This document shows positions 43,808 through 53,900 of a DNA stretch of 64,000 nt, piece after piece. The stretch is from Saprospiraceae bacterium. GTDB lineage: Bacteria; Bacteroidota; Bacteroidia; Chitinophagales; Saprospiraceae. Numbering within the stretch: the stretch's first letter is position 1; each line of letters begins with the position of its first letter. Both the position numbers and the translations under genes were made by a program. The stretch is from assembly GCA_016717105.1 (NCBI GenBank), contig JADKGF010000005.1, positions 1 through 64,000 of the forward strand, written 5' to 3'. The notes under the pieces were generated by a model that was given only the letters and a program-made list of their open reading frames with translations, searched no databases and was not told the DNA's origin.

Positions 43808-44368
43808 TTATTCGGATTGTATATTTAAAAAAACAGGTTGCTCCATTTTTATCACCCAAGATCTCAACAGTTGCTTGCTTTTATTTAGCTGAGACCTAGA
43901 AGTTGCTTCTTTTATCTGAAGCTGTTCGGCTATCTCTTTGTGGCTGTATCCTTCTATTTCATACAAACAAAACACTTGTTTGTAGCCATCGGGCAATTGT
44001 GAAATTATATGCATTAACTGTTCGATATCTTCTGTGTCTTTGATCTTGCTTTCTAATATTTCAGGCAAATGTTCATATTCCAATACCACTTCTTCTATAC
44101 CTTTTTTGTTCAATTTGTCTAAGGCTGTATTGATCACAATTCGCCGAGCCCACGATTCAAAATTGCCTCGAGTTGGGTCGAAAGTGTGTATCTTATCAAA
44201 GATTTTTATAAAACTGTCTTGCAAATTATCCATCGGATCCAATGCCTTGGGTGTGTACTGCCTTGATACCGTCAATAAACTTCCCGCTAAGTACTCAAAC
44301 AGCTGTTTTTGAGACTTGCGCTGACCTTGCCGGCAACCATTGATTATATCGTCGAGTGGATTATTCAC
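43808..44368 (-). CDS. ECF-type RNA polymerase sigma factor
   Basis: 186 residues. Region 2 is readable in DNLQDSFIKIFDKIHTFDPT and GNFESWARRIVINTALDKLN; region 4 helix-turn-helix in ISQLPDGYKQVFCLYEIEGY followed by SHKEIAEQLQIKEATSRSQL. It lacks region 3, as ECF factors do. It is flanked closely (15 bp upstream, 1 bp downstream) by a lipoprotein gene and a membrane-anchored barrel gene, all on the minus strand. Target promoters are unknown; the operon's own promoter and the T9SS genes are candidates. Confidence 0.93.
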   Translation of the reverse strand: MNNPLDDIINGCRQGQRKSQKQLFEYLAGSLLTVSRQYTPKALDPMDNLQDSFIKIFDKIHTFDPTRGNFESWARRIVINTALDKLNKKGIEEVVLEYEHLPEILESKIKDTEDIEQLMHIISQLPDGYKQVFCLYEIEGYSHKEIAEQLQIKEATSRSQLNKSKQLLRSWVIKMEQPVFLNIQSE

Positions 44369-44383
44369 TTGGGATCGTTATCG

Positions 44384-46020
44384 TTAGTATTTGAGCAAAT
44401 TGATAAATTCTCCTTCGACTTTGTTGCCATTCATCATCCCTTCTATTCTGATTTTTACAATATCGCCAGGATTACTGATTTCATCAATCCACACCGTCAT
44501 ATCGCGGCATGAATCAAGCTGACAATCAGATAATGAAGGATGATTAAATATGATGGCATCGGGTTTGTATTGACCTTTTCCATCCACGTTTGGAATTGAG
44601 ATCACAAAACCATTTAAATCAGTTATTACAACATTTTTGGGATCAGTATGCTCTCTGTAAATATAAAACTGATCCATTTCTAATTGTACAGGAACGTCGT
44701 TCACACTAAAATAGCCAGAAATTTTTTCTATACACAACGGCATGGCATCAATATTCAAGAATTGGGAACTGACATCGCCACTAAAGGTAATGGAAAACTG
44801 GCGTTCTTTGCCTCTGTAATAACTTGCTTTGGTTATTTGGGTACAAGATGGTATCACATATGTTTGTTCATTTTTAGACTGGTAGGCTACTAGATTTTGT
44901 GTCTCACTTTGGAAATGTACATTAACCAAATCTTGATCTGAAAGAGGCAATCCACAAGCATCAATTTTTGACTTTACAGTCAGTAAATCTTGGCTCTTCA
45001 GTATGATATTTGGAATTTGCTGCTTGCTATCTTGACCTACAGGTATCGATGATTCGGACAAGACATTGCCGCAAACATCAGTGACGGCAAGTGATATATC
45101 AGTATTGGACGGAACATAAAATTCAGCATACCCATCTTGATCAGGCTGTATTGAGATTGTTTGTTGTTGTGCATTTTTGATGGATAAAGTTGTGAAAGAA
45201 ACACCTGCATCCACGTCATTGACCACTTGGGTATGTATCCTTGTGACAGGGCTAAATTGGCCAATGATGTACGGTCCATTATGATCAATATTTGCAAAGG
45301 TTTTATCATTTTCTACTTTCCCTATCTCTACCCATTTTGCTTTGTTTCTATCCAATGAGCCGATAGTTGCATTTTTTGTTTTTGTACTGAATGTCAAGGG
45401 TTTGGAAATCACAAGCGGGCTTCCATCCACAGTTTCAAAAATAAAGTTTACTTTGGTATCACTGACTAAAATGCCCTGTTTAAAGTTTTTATTAATCACG
45501 GGTATATTGCCAGAAATTGGGTCATAATCTATATAAAACTGTACTTGACCTTGATAAGCATCACCATTAGAATGTGTAAAAGTGGATGCAGGTATTGTAA
45601 GATTGAGTTCATTGTTTAATGGCAATTCATTTGGCGTTGCACTATTGAAAACCAAAGGATTGCTTTTTTTCTAAGTACTACATTGAGATTGCTGAACTGA
45701 TTTGCTGCTTTAGGTACAAAAACATATTGATCATAATAGTCATTTTTGTGCAAATGTATCAATGCGCCTGAACTATTGGTTTTAGTATTATTGAATAGAA
45801 AGATACCCTTTTCTGTAGTATAATCTCTATCATCACTTATATTTATCTGTACATCTTCTATTGCATTGCCATTGACATCTGTTGTTTTACCGATAAAATG
45901 GCTATCAAAAAATGTTTCTGTCTCAGCTACTATTACATCAATCGGCTCTATGATATCACTATCTTCTCTTTGACAACCAACCAGTAAAACAACCCAAATT
46001 ATTAAATATAATCTTGTCAT
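44384..46020 (-). CDS. Lipoprotein with carboxypeptidase-regulatory-like domains (one frameshift)
   Basis: About 545 residues. The lipobox LIIWVVLLVGC gives acylation at Cys16. A CarboxypepD-reg-like domain follows (GKTTDVNGNAIEDVQINISD ... TKTNSSGALIHLHKNDYYD). Further beta domains include FTHSNGDAYQGQVQFYIDYD and VCGNVLSESSIPVGQDSKQQ. The frame break at 45664-45670 is one missing base in an A run; restoring it joins NVVLRKK to SNPLVFNSATPNELP. It is first in the operon with the ECF sigma factor 15 bp downstream, so it may be a surface or periplasmic sensor part, but its function is unknown. Confidence 0.75.
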
Positions 46021-46033
46021 TGCATTTCGTTTT

Positions 46034-46052
46034 TTTTGTGATGTTCACAAAA
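46034..46052. promoter_or_regulatory. Palindrome upstream of the sigma-factor operon
   Basis: Perfect 8-bp arms TTTTGTGA (46034-46041) and TCACAAAA (46045-46052) with a 3-nt spacer, 14 bp from the ATG at 46020. It overlaps the -7 candidate at 46048-46055, so a bound protein would block or position RNA polymerase. Confidence 0.5.
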
Positions 46053-46055
46053 TTA
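46048..46055 (-). promoter_or_regulatory. -7 box TAATTTTG of the sigma-factor operon
   Basis: Minus-strand TAATTTTG fits TAnnTTTG, 28 bp upstream of the ATG at 46020. A -33 TTTG is not seen at the expected distance. Confidence 0.4.
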
Positions 46056-46310
46056 ATACACTTACCTATTAATACTGTCATTTAGGTATAAAACGTTGCC
46101 TGAAAGGTTTTTTTATTGATTTTTAGTGGATTTTATTGAAGATTTTTGGTGGTTAAGGAAAATATATTGAAAGTAATAATTTAGAAGGATCATATATTTT
46201 ATAACCCACATAGTTCAATTAATACTTATAGTATTGAAAATTCGCATGATTTAATAAGCCAATATTTCACAAAGTAGATTTCCGTTAATCTTCCAGATTT
46301 GCTAAAAAAC
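46056..46310. other. Intergenic region without recognisable gene
   Basis: AT-rich; no ORF, tRNA or further hairpin seen. It lies between the operon promoter at 46048 and the hairpin at 46311. Confidence 0.5.
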
Positions 46311-46350
46311 ACAAAAGCCATGATTCGAATCATCAAATCATGGCTTTTGT
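46311..46350 (-). terminator. Terminator of the DUF4197 gene
   Basis: Perfect 15-bp arms ACAAAAGCCATGATT (46311-46325) and AATCATGGCTTTTGT (46336-46350) with a 10-nt loop. On the minus strand it is followed by a T-rich stretch. It lies 42 bp past the gene's stop. Confidence 0.85.
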
Positions 46351-46391
46351 TTTAGTCTTTAATCTTCCTATTAAAGTTTCAACTCATCAAC

Positions 46392-47099
46392 TTATCTATC
46401 TTGCTTAGCAAATACTTTTTGCAACAAATCAGTTGTGCGCTGTGAGATATCCGTCCTGATGCCGAGCTCTTTTTTCTCTACAAGGGAAAACAAGCCGACC
46501 AAAGCTTTAGATGAGACGTGGTCTGCTAAATCAGGATTGATCTTGGTAACAAATGGCAGCGAATTGTACTTGTTGATAGCATCTGACCAAAGGTCGAGTG
46601 CACCAAATTTATTGAGTGAACTGACCATAACTGGCTTGAATTCATTGTATAATGGTGTGTATGTTTTATTGTGTAAATATTGTGTTGCTGCATTTTTTTC
46701 GCCCATCAGTATGCCCATCACATCATCGAATGTCATTTGTTTAATGGCACTAAGGAAGATCGGTCCAGCTTTTGAAGCGGCATCTTCGGCGGCTTTGTTG
46801 ATTCTTTTTATGGCTTCTTCTTCCAAATTTGTAAATCCAGGTATGAATTTCAACTTGTCTATTACTTTTGTTGCTTCTTCAGGCAATAAGATCTTATAAA
46901 TGGATGCATAATATCCATCTGTTGTCGCAAGTGTTTTTACACTTTGGTCCACACCTTTATCTAAGGCTTGCTTGAGACCAGCGGCTATATCGGCGTTACT
47001 AAGTGGGACATTGCCTACAGTGTCCAAAACTTTTTGTAAGTCTTTTGGATCACATGATAATAAAAATAAAGGTAGAAGAATGAAACTAAGGTATTTCAT
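46392..47099 (-). CDS. DUF4197-family lipoprotein
   Basis: 235 residues. The lipobox LFLLSC places acylation at Cys16. The body matches the DUF4197 pattern: NADIAAGLKQALDKGVDQSV near the start, ILLPEEATKVIDKL, FDDVMGILMGEKNAATQYL, and LFSLVEKKELGIRTDISQRT near the end. The family is helical and periplasmic, function unknown. It is monocistronic with its own terminator. Intact. Confidence 0.88.
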   Translation of the reverse strand: MKYLSFILLPLFLLSCDPKDLQKVLDTVGNVPLSNADIAAGLKQALDKGVDQSVKTLATTDGYYASIYKILLPEEATKVIDKLKFIPGFTNLEEEAIKRINKAAEDAASKAGPIFLSAIKQMTFDDVMGILMGEKNAATQYLHNKTYTPLYNEFKPVMVSSLNKFGALDLWSDAINKYNSLPFVTKINPDLADHVSSKALVGLFSLVEKKELGIRTDISQRTTDLLQKVFAKQDR

Positions 47100-47329
47100 G
47101 ATTTGAATTTTTTGATGATAAAATTATATGCACTTGATTATGACGTTTCGGAAATCAAAAGTCATTGAAAATATCCACTTCTTAATATAAAAATAACGTT
47201 TGCCCAAGGGGAACGTTTAGCGAAATGATAGAAGTATTTGTCTGTTTTGGCAAACTTTGATCTTAATTAATTTGATTAATTGATTGTATATGAGTGTGTT
47301 ACGCGACTTTTTGTGCTTGACCTAAACAA

Positions 47330-48298
47330 TTAAAACAATGTCTTGATGATTTGTTCTTCAGTGATGCCTTCAGCTTCGGCTTTATAATTTTTGACTATTC
47401 TATGTCTAAGCACATAATAGGCTATCGCTTGTACATCTTCTTTGTCTGGCGAATATTTACCGTGAATGGCAGCATGACATTTGGCACCCAATACTAGATA
47501 TTGAGAAGCTCTTGGTCCAGCGCCCCAAGATATATAATTGTTGACTTCTTGGGTGGCTAATGTTGTATTTGGTCTTGTTTTTGACGCAAGAGATACTGCA
47601 TATTCGAGTACATTATCAGCGATAGGAATCTTACGTACCAAAGACTGAAATCCCAAAATTTGATCTCCTGTCAAAATATTTTTTAGAACATACTTATCAT
47701 TTGATGTTGTACTTTTTACGACTTGAACTTCTTCCTGATAGCTTGGATAGTCAAGTGGAATGTTAAACATAAAACGGTCCAACTGTGCCTCTGGAAGTGG
47801 ATAAGTACCTTCTTGTTCTATCGGATTTTGAGTGGCCAATACAAAAAATGGTTTTGAAAGTACATGTCTTTCTCCTGCTACGGTTACGGATCTTTCTTGC
47901 ATCGCTTCTAGCAGGGCTGCTTGAGTTTTTGGCGGTGTACGGTTTATCTCATCGGCCAATAAGATATTGGTAAACAAAGGACCTTTATTGAATTTAAAAT
48001 GTCGGTTTTCGTCGAGGATTTCAGATCCAGTGATATCCGATGGCATGAGGTCAGGAGTAAACTGTATCCTTTTGAATTCCAGATCCAATACATCAGCTAT
48101 AGTACTAACCAATAAGGTTTTGGCCAGCCCAGGTACACCTACTAGCAAGCTGTGTCCGTTGCTGAAAAGTGATATAATTACGGCCTTGACTACATCGTCC
48201 TGACCTATAATGACTTTTCCTATCTCTGATCGTAATTCTCTGAATGATTTAGCCATTGCGTCCACCGCTTCTACATCAGATCTATACTCTGCGCTCAT
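47330..48298 (-). CDS. MoxR-family AAA+ ATPase
   Basis: 322 residues. Walker A GVPGLAKT (~54-61), Walker B NILLADEINRTPPKTQAALL, then TVAGERHVLSKPFFVLATQN, IEQEGTYPLPEAQLDRFMF and the lid YVLRHRIVKNYKAEAEGI. MoxR ATPases act as chaperones that mature or insert cofactors into partner proteins, usually with VWA/DUF58 proteins encoded next door. No such partner follows here: the next gene downstream is the DUF4197 lipoprotein 230 bp away. Divergent from the SPFH gene. Intact. Confidence 0.93.
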   Translation of the reverse strand: MSAEYRSDVEAVDAMAKSFRELRSEIGKVIIGQDDVVKAVIISLFSNGHSLLVGVPGLAKTLLVSTIADVLDLEFKRIQFTPDLMPSDITGSEILDENRHFKFNKGPLFTNILLADEINRTPPKTQAALLEAMQERSVTVAGERHVLSKPFFVLATQNPIEQEGTYPLPEAQLDRFMFNIPLDYPSYQEEVQVVKSTTSNDKYVLKNILTGDQILGFQSLVRKIPIADNVLEYAVSLASKTRPNTTLATQEVNNYISWGAGPRASQYLVLGAKCHAAIHGKYSPDKEDVQAIAYYVLRHRIVKNYKAEAEGITEEQIIKTLF

Positions 48299-48430
48299 AT
48301 TTTTATCTAAATTTAAAGTGTAAAGTTACAATTTGTAAAGCACAAACGGCTTTTTTGACCATATTGTTTGAATTTTTAGAAAATAATTAACGTTTCTGAA
48401 ACTTTTAATGACGAAAATATATTATTCGAT

Positions 48431-48451
48431 ATGATATCAAAATAATATCAT
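48431..48451. repeat. Short inverted repeat between moxR-like and SPFH genes
   Basis: Arms ATGATAT (48431-48437) and ATATCAT (48445-48451) lie 19 bp upstream of the SPFH ATG. This could be an operator, but in AT-rich sequence it may be chance. Confidence 0.25.
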
Positions 48452-48469
48452 AATAATAAAATCAAAAAC

Positions 48470-49330
48470 ATGAAATCAGAAAAATCAATTCAACCATTTT
48501 CAGGCTATTTTATGCTCATTTTGAGTATAGCCATCCTTATTTTTTCTATTATAAATTTAAAAATGCAATGGTTACCTATCGGAGTAGGGATTTTTGGTGC
48601 TGTCATAGGTTTGTTTCTTTTGTTGGGATTTATGGCTATCCAGCCTAATAGTGCTAGAGTACTCACCTTGTTTGGAGACTATACTGGAACAATCAAGGAA
48701 TCAGGATTTTTTTGGGCAAATCCGCTTTTGCTCAAAAGAAAAATTTCTTTGCGTGCAAATAATCTGGAAACTACACAACTGAAAGTTAATGATAAACAAG
48801 GAAATCCAATAATGATAGCTGCTGTCGTCGTCTGGAAAGTTCAGGATACATTTAAGGCAGCTTTTGATGTCGAAAATTATCAGGAATTTGTTACCATCCA
48901 AAGTGAATCTGCTTTGCGCAAAATGGCTATGGCATATTCTTATGATAATTTTGAAGACGAAAATGCGGAAATCACACTTCGATCCAGTTCTACAGAAATC
49001 AATGAAATGTTAGAAAATGAAATTTCTGAACGATTAAATATCGCAGGTATTGAAGTGATAGAAGCGCGGATAAGCCATCTAGCGTACGCACAAGAAATAG
49101 CAAGTGCCATGTTACAGCGCCAGCAGGCTTCGGCTGTTGTGGCAGCTAGGAGCAAGATCGTAGAAGGTGCAGTCGGTATGGTAGAGATGGCACTGGAAGC
49201 ACTAAACAAAAAAGATATTGTCCACCTAGATGAAGAAAAAAAGGCAGCGATGGTAAGCAATCTTTTGGTAGTTTTATGTTCGGATAAAGCAGCATCACCA
49301 GTGGTCAATACAGGTACTTTACATCAATAA
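48470..49330 (+). CDS. SPFH/band-7 domain membrane protein
   Basis: 286 residues. Two N-terminal hydrophobic helices (YFMLILSIAILIFSIINL, WLPIGVGIFGAVIGLFLLLG) precede an SPFH domain (QPNSARVLTLFGDYTGTIKE ... GNPIMIAAVVVWKVQDTFKA ... IAGIEVIEARISHLAYAQEI) and a coiled coil with an Ala-rich tail (AMLQRQQASAVVAARSKIVE). SPFH proteins oligomerise on membranes and organise microdomains or protease complexes. It is followed one base later by a small DNA-binding-like protein gene. Intact. Confidence 0.9.
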   Translation: MKSEKSIQPFSGYFMLILSIAILIFSIINLKMQWLPIGVGIFGAVIGLFLLLGFMAIQPNSARVLTLFGDYTGTIKESGFFWANPLLLKRKISLRANNLETTQLKVNDKQGNPIMIAAVVVWKVQDTFKAAFDVENYQEFVTIQSESALRKMAMAYSYDNFEDENAEITLRSSSTEINEMLENEISERLNIAGIEVIEARISHLAYAQEIASAMLQRQQASAVVAARSKIVEGAVGMVEMALEALNKKDIVHLDEEKKAAMVSNLLVVLCSDKAASPVVNTGTLHQ

Positions 49331-49331
49331 T

Positions 49332-49502
49332 ATGAGTGAAAAAAAGTCATTTGTCCTTAGGCTAAATGCCAAAACCTATGAAGCACTTGAGAAGTGGGCT
49401 TCGGATGAGTTTCGTAGTGTCAATGGACAACTTGAATATATCATAGATAAAGCCCTGAAAGATAGTAAAAGGATCAAGGATCAGAAAAAGGATAAGGAGT
49501 GA
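49332..49502 (+). CDS. Small Arc/ribbon-helix-helix-like protein (56 residues)
   Basis: ATG at 49332, stop at 49500-49502. It starts MSEKKSFVLRLNAKTYEALE, a beta strand then helix as in Arc/MetJ-type ribbon-helix-helix proteins, then a second helix (NGQLEYIIDKALKD) and a Lys-rich tail. The gene begins 1 nt after the SPFH stop, so the two are almost certainly co-translated. Such pairs occur in Bacteroidota; the target DNA is unknown, and the role could instead be protein binding. Confidence 0.8.
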   Translation: MSEKKSFVLRLNAKTYEALEKWASDEFRSVNGQLEYIIDKALKDSKRIKDQKKDKE

Positions 49503-49565
49503 AATAACGGTTCACTGAACTCGTTTTTTTTCAGATTTTATAACAAAATCTTGCCTTACATTCAT

Positions 49566-49604
49566 AAAAAAAGGGAAGCTGTTTTAATACTTCCCTTTTT
49601 TTTT
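49566..49604. terminator. Bidirectional terminator between the RHH gene and porV
   Basis: Arms AAGGGAAG (49571-49578) and CTTCCCTT (49590-49597) with an 11-nt loop, an A run before and a T run after. It ends the SPFH operon and, on the other strand, porV. Confidence 0.85.
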
Positions 49605-49619
49605 CTATAAAAACTTCAA

Positions 49620-50870
49620 TTATTCTCCGCCATCAGCTTGGAAAACAGAAAAATCAAACAATAATGAAAATCTCAATGTATTGTCCAATGGATTAGGAAT
49701 AGTAGATGTAGGAATCAAATAAGATAAGTCGATACCGAATACATTATATTTCACACCGGCTCCTACTGTAAAATATCTTCTATTGCCTTTCTCGGCACTT
49801 TCATAATAATATCCACCTCTGAATGCAAATTGTTTGTCGTACCAGTACTCTGCACCAAAGCTGATAGAAACTTCTTTGATTTCTTCTTTAAATCCACCCT
49901 GCGCATCTCCAAAAGATCCGAGCATTCCAGAAAAAAGTGATTTCTCTCTGTAGTCTGCAATTTTATTTCCATCCTTATCATATTCAGGATTAGGTACATT
50001 ATTGCCATTGTCATCTTTTATTTGTGCTGCAATCGGTGTAGGTATCATCAATTTATTGAAATCCAATGCGAATGTGAGTGAATTGTACTGGTCAAGGTCC
50101 AATCGTAATGCAGATCCAAGGCCCATATTGACAGGAATAAAATCTTTTACAACATTATCTCTAGTGTAGGATACTTTTGAACCCATATTGGTCAGAGCCA
50201 TACCAAACGACCATTCGCCTTTATATCCACCCATTGTGGTTTTAGTTCTGTAATTGAGTCCAAGATCAGCTGCGAATGCTTTCGCTGTGATGATGTCTTG
50301 ACCATTTACATTTTGGTTTGATGCCAAGTTGCTAAATACATATTTTCCTGTAAGAGATGCGCTGAGTTTATCACCAAGTCTTCTCGCATAAGCTATAGAA
50401 AATTCACCTTCACGCGGTCTTCCGGTACCTAATGGACCACCTTTGTTGTCTGTAAATTCGATATCTCCCAATGAAAAATATCTGATACCTCCACCTAAAG
50501 CTGAGTTTTCGTCTAGTTTATAAAATCCCGACATATACAACAAAAAGATGTCATCAAGATTCAGATTTGAAAGCCAAGGTGTATAGGTAAATGAACATCC
50601 AGACTGATCTTCAGAAAATACCAGATTGGAAGCATTAAAGTGCATCGAATTAGAATTTGGTGTCAAAGCAATTCCTACATCACCCATGGCGCCAGACCTG
50701 GCATCTGGTGTAATGCGTAGAAAAGGCAAAGCTGTCAGTAATGTATTGGATACGCAATTGCCGTTATTGTCTATAACGCAGCCTTTTGCAGGATCAAAAA
50801 CCTGAGCCTTCATAGTAACAGGTATGGCCAAAATACAGGCAATAAAATAGATGATAGATTTATGAATCAT
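49620..50870 (-). CDS. porV: T9SS outer-membrane shuttle protein PorV (LptO)
   Basis: 416 residues. Signal peptide (YFIACILAIPVTMKAQ), then the PorV signature ALPFLRITPDARSGAMGDVG and repeated outer-membrane strands (FYKLDENSALGGGIRYFSLG, GEFSIAYARRLGDKLSASLT, FAFRGGYYYESAEKGNRRYF), ending with a barrel-type C-terminus. PorV carries T9SS cargo from the translocon to the PorU sortase. It lies 56 bp downstream of porU on the same strand, the gene order known from Flavobacterium. Intact. Confidence 0.93.
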   Translation of the reverse strand: MIHKSIIYFIACILAIPVTMKAQVFDPAKGCVIDNNGNCVSNTLLTALPFLRITPDARSGAMGDVGIALTPNSNSMHFNASNLVFSEDQSGCSFTYTPWLSNLNLDDIFLLYMSGFYKLDENSALGGGIRYFSLGDIEFTDNKGGPLGTGRPREGEFSIAYARRLGDKLSASLTGKYVFSNLASNQNVNGQDIITAKAFAADLGLNYRTKTTMGGYKGEWSFGMALTNMGSKVSYTRDNVVKDFIPVNMGLGSALRLDLDQYNSLTFALDFNKLMIPTPIAAQIKDDNGNNVPNPEYDKDGNKIADYREKSLFSGMLGSFGDAQGGFKEEIKEVSISFGAEYWYDKQFAFRGGYYYESAEKGNRRYFTVGAGVKYNVFGIDLSYLIPTSTIPNPLDNTLRFSLLFDFSVFQADGGE

Positions 50871-50926
50871 ACGAATGAATTAAAATTTGCGCAATATTAC
50901 AAAATAAAATTTGTTAAAATGATAAT

Positions 50927-53900
50927 TTAAAGTTTTACTAGCTTCTCAAAATTACTTTCTCTCGTTATGTTAAGATCTTTTGAGTGAACATGAATCTTAT
51001 AAAGGTACACACCTCTCGCCAAACTGGCACCAAAATCATCCTGTCCATTCCAACCAATATCATTAACTCTAAATCCCGTAGAATATTTTGTTTGAGTGAT
51101 ACTTTTTATCAATTTTCCTGTAATCGAATAAATATTGACCAAAATATCCAAATCTGTATTGACCAAATCATGCTCAAACTGAAACATCGTTTGTGATGTG
51201 AAAGGATTTGGGTAATTATACACGTGTTTCAAGCCTTCGTTATTTAGTGATTTCACAGCAAAATCAACTCTCTTTTCTGTCGAATTGCCCGAAATGTCCC
51301 ACGCCTTAGCTATGATATAGTGCTTTCCTTGTGCTATTTTGCTAAGAGGAAAACGTACGACGCCACTATTGAAATTGTCTTTTTGGGAGACATAAAAGTC
51401 ATTGAGGATATAGATGTTTTTGTTATCTCCATCGAGTGTAGCAGTGATATCTTGCCCGATTGCATTGCCAGTAACATTTATTCCTAGGTCATCAGATAAT
51501 TTTAATAAAAGCACAGGATTTTCGTTGGTGATTCCGCCTGAAACAAAATTTTCATCGTTCATGAAAGCATCCATTTGTGGTCCTTCATCGTCTTCGACTA
51601 CTTGTTGTGAACTGCCACCTACTATGAAATTGGAAAATATGCCACCAGCATCTGTTTGATTGCCATCAGTAGCATAATAGGAAATTCGTCCTTTACCGTA
51701 AGAATAATTGATATTTTTAGGTACCCAAAAGCTAAATTTCCATTTTCCATTTGTCACAGATGCTGATCCTTTGAAGATGATAGTCCGATAAGCTGTAAAC
51801 TTAAATTTAGGAGAACCAGAGTCATTTGACAAAGTTTCATAATTAGATTTTTTATCAAAGATGGTTGGATAGATCGTACCATTAAAATCGGTTTTAATAT
51901 TGCCAGCGGCATCAGTTATTAATCCTTCGATTGTGACTTTTTTCGAGTGCGTTGATGGTATCTGTGGCAGTGCTTGCTTCTTTTCCATTGACAAGCGTAG
52001 TGACCACATCTAGATCCGGCATGCTTATTTGCTGAGACGGATCACCCAATAAAGAAAACTTCCTTGAGTTGATTCTAAAAAACTCCACAGAGTAAGCATT
52101 TTTTCCTTCACCTAGGATTTGGCCAAACGTAGGCGCAACTCCATTTGTTTTTTTATATAATCGCTGATGAACAGCATCTGTAAGCTGTTTGTTTGAATTG
52201 GTATAAACAGCTCTAGTTGTAGTCATCAAGGCAATAGCGCCACCTTTCGTATTTAAAATGGCATGCTCGGCAGGACTTGTAATCGAAGGATCATCGTAAG
52301 CACCAAACGAACAAGTTGCTGTAACAAGTAGAGTTAGACTGTTGTAATTTGTCCAATTTTGTATATCAGCTACCGTCAGAATTCTTTCCTGTGCCCATCC
52401 TAGTGGTCCGCCATGACCCAGATATGTCAATGAAAGCTGTCCTTTGAAGACATTTTCGTTGATTTGTTTATTGAGTTCGGGATATCTTTTTTCGCCCGAA
52501 GTAGATACCTGGACATAAGCATCGGCATACATTTTTTGTTGGTTGTACAATGGATGTCTGTTTTCATCAAGGACTGCTATATCATCTATATCGCGGAGGT
52601 GTGTATTACCATCTTCATCGTCCGCTACATAACCATTTAATAGTCTCCAATCTCCTTGTGTATCTGGAGATGTGTCATAATGTATAATTTTATCTACCAA
52701 TGTGGTAGCTTCTTGTTCAGTTTTTACGGGCAATCTACCGATAAATATATCCATTGCTCCTACGAGATTTACACCTTCGGTATCGCCTAACAATCCATAA
52801 AAATCGTCAGATGGAAATCCGTCTATAGGATCAAGTGATTCGTCTGTTTCATAAACAGGAATATAATTCTCAGCTGGAATGTCTTTTGCTATACCTTTAT
52901 AATCATAAGATCCATCACCAAAGAGCAACATGTACTTATAATCAGGATTGCGATAAAGTAGCAATCTTGCCATGTCTCTTATAGCACCAGGATCTACTCG
53001 TCCACCACTGAACTCATTATAGACTTCTGTTACGTCAGCTGCCAACACCTTATATCCATTATGATTCATCCTGTGTGTTGCCAATCTCAAAGCTTCTGCT
53101 TTAAATTTGGGGTGATAAACGATGATCAAATCTTCATCATTTAAAGCATGAATGTTTTGATTTGGAATTTTGCCCAAAGCTGTCGGAACAAACGCAGAAT
53201 TTAATCCATTGTGTGCCACAAATTCTTTAATTATGTCAGTCGATCTAAATTTTATTTGATTATTGTTGACACTAACTGTTTTTGGTTCGAAAGGATTAGT
53301 AATGTCCCATATTTGCTGATTGGTATAATTGGTTATACTATAAGCTGCGACACCTGCATTTTTTAATGTCCTATTTCTAAACGAAAACTGTCCGGAACCT
53401 AGGTTTAACTTCTTTTTGAACACTATTTGAATATAATCAAGCCATCCTTCGGCGTCTGATGCATTGGGTGCATACGATAGCTTGACAGTAGGATTGGTCT
53501 CGTTTATGATGGATGATTCCGTAAAAAATACTTTCCTAGCATACAACGATTCTATTTCTGTAACTGCAACGGAAGCAGCAGATTTGCTAAATACTTTGCT
53601 ACCTATACTTAGCGTAATACCCGCATTAGACCTACTGCGGCTGGCAAATATCATAGACATTTAAATAGGGTCGGAATTGTTTAAACCTGTAAAATCAAAT
53701 TTTGAAGTATAATTTTTTTCTTTAAAGCTACTAGTGAAAGCATCACCATACCAGTCTTTTCCTGTTCCTTCAGCTGCAGAAAAACTTCCCAATAAATTGA
53801 CTTTGTCTTCTTGCAAATGTTGCAACATGTCATATCGGTCGGAAGTGGCCACTGCATCCTCATTGATTTCTTCGCTTTTTTGTATGCGCAGCCCATCTTT

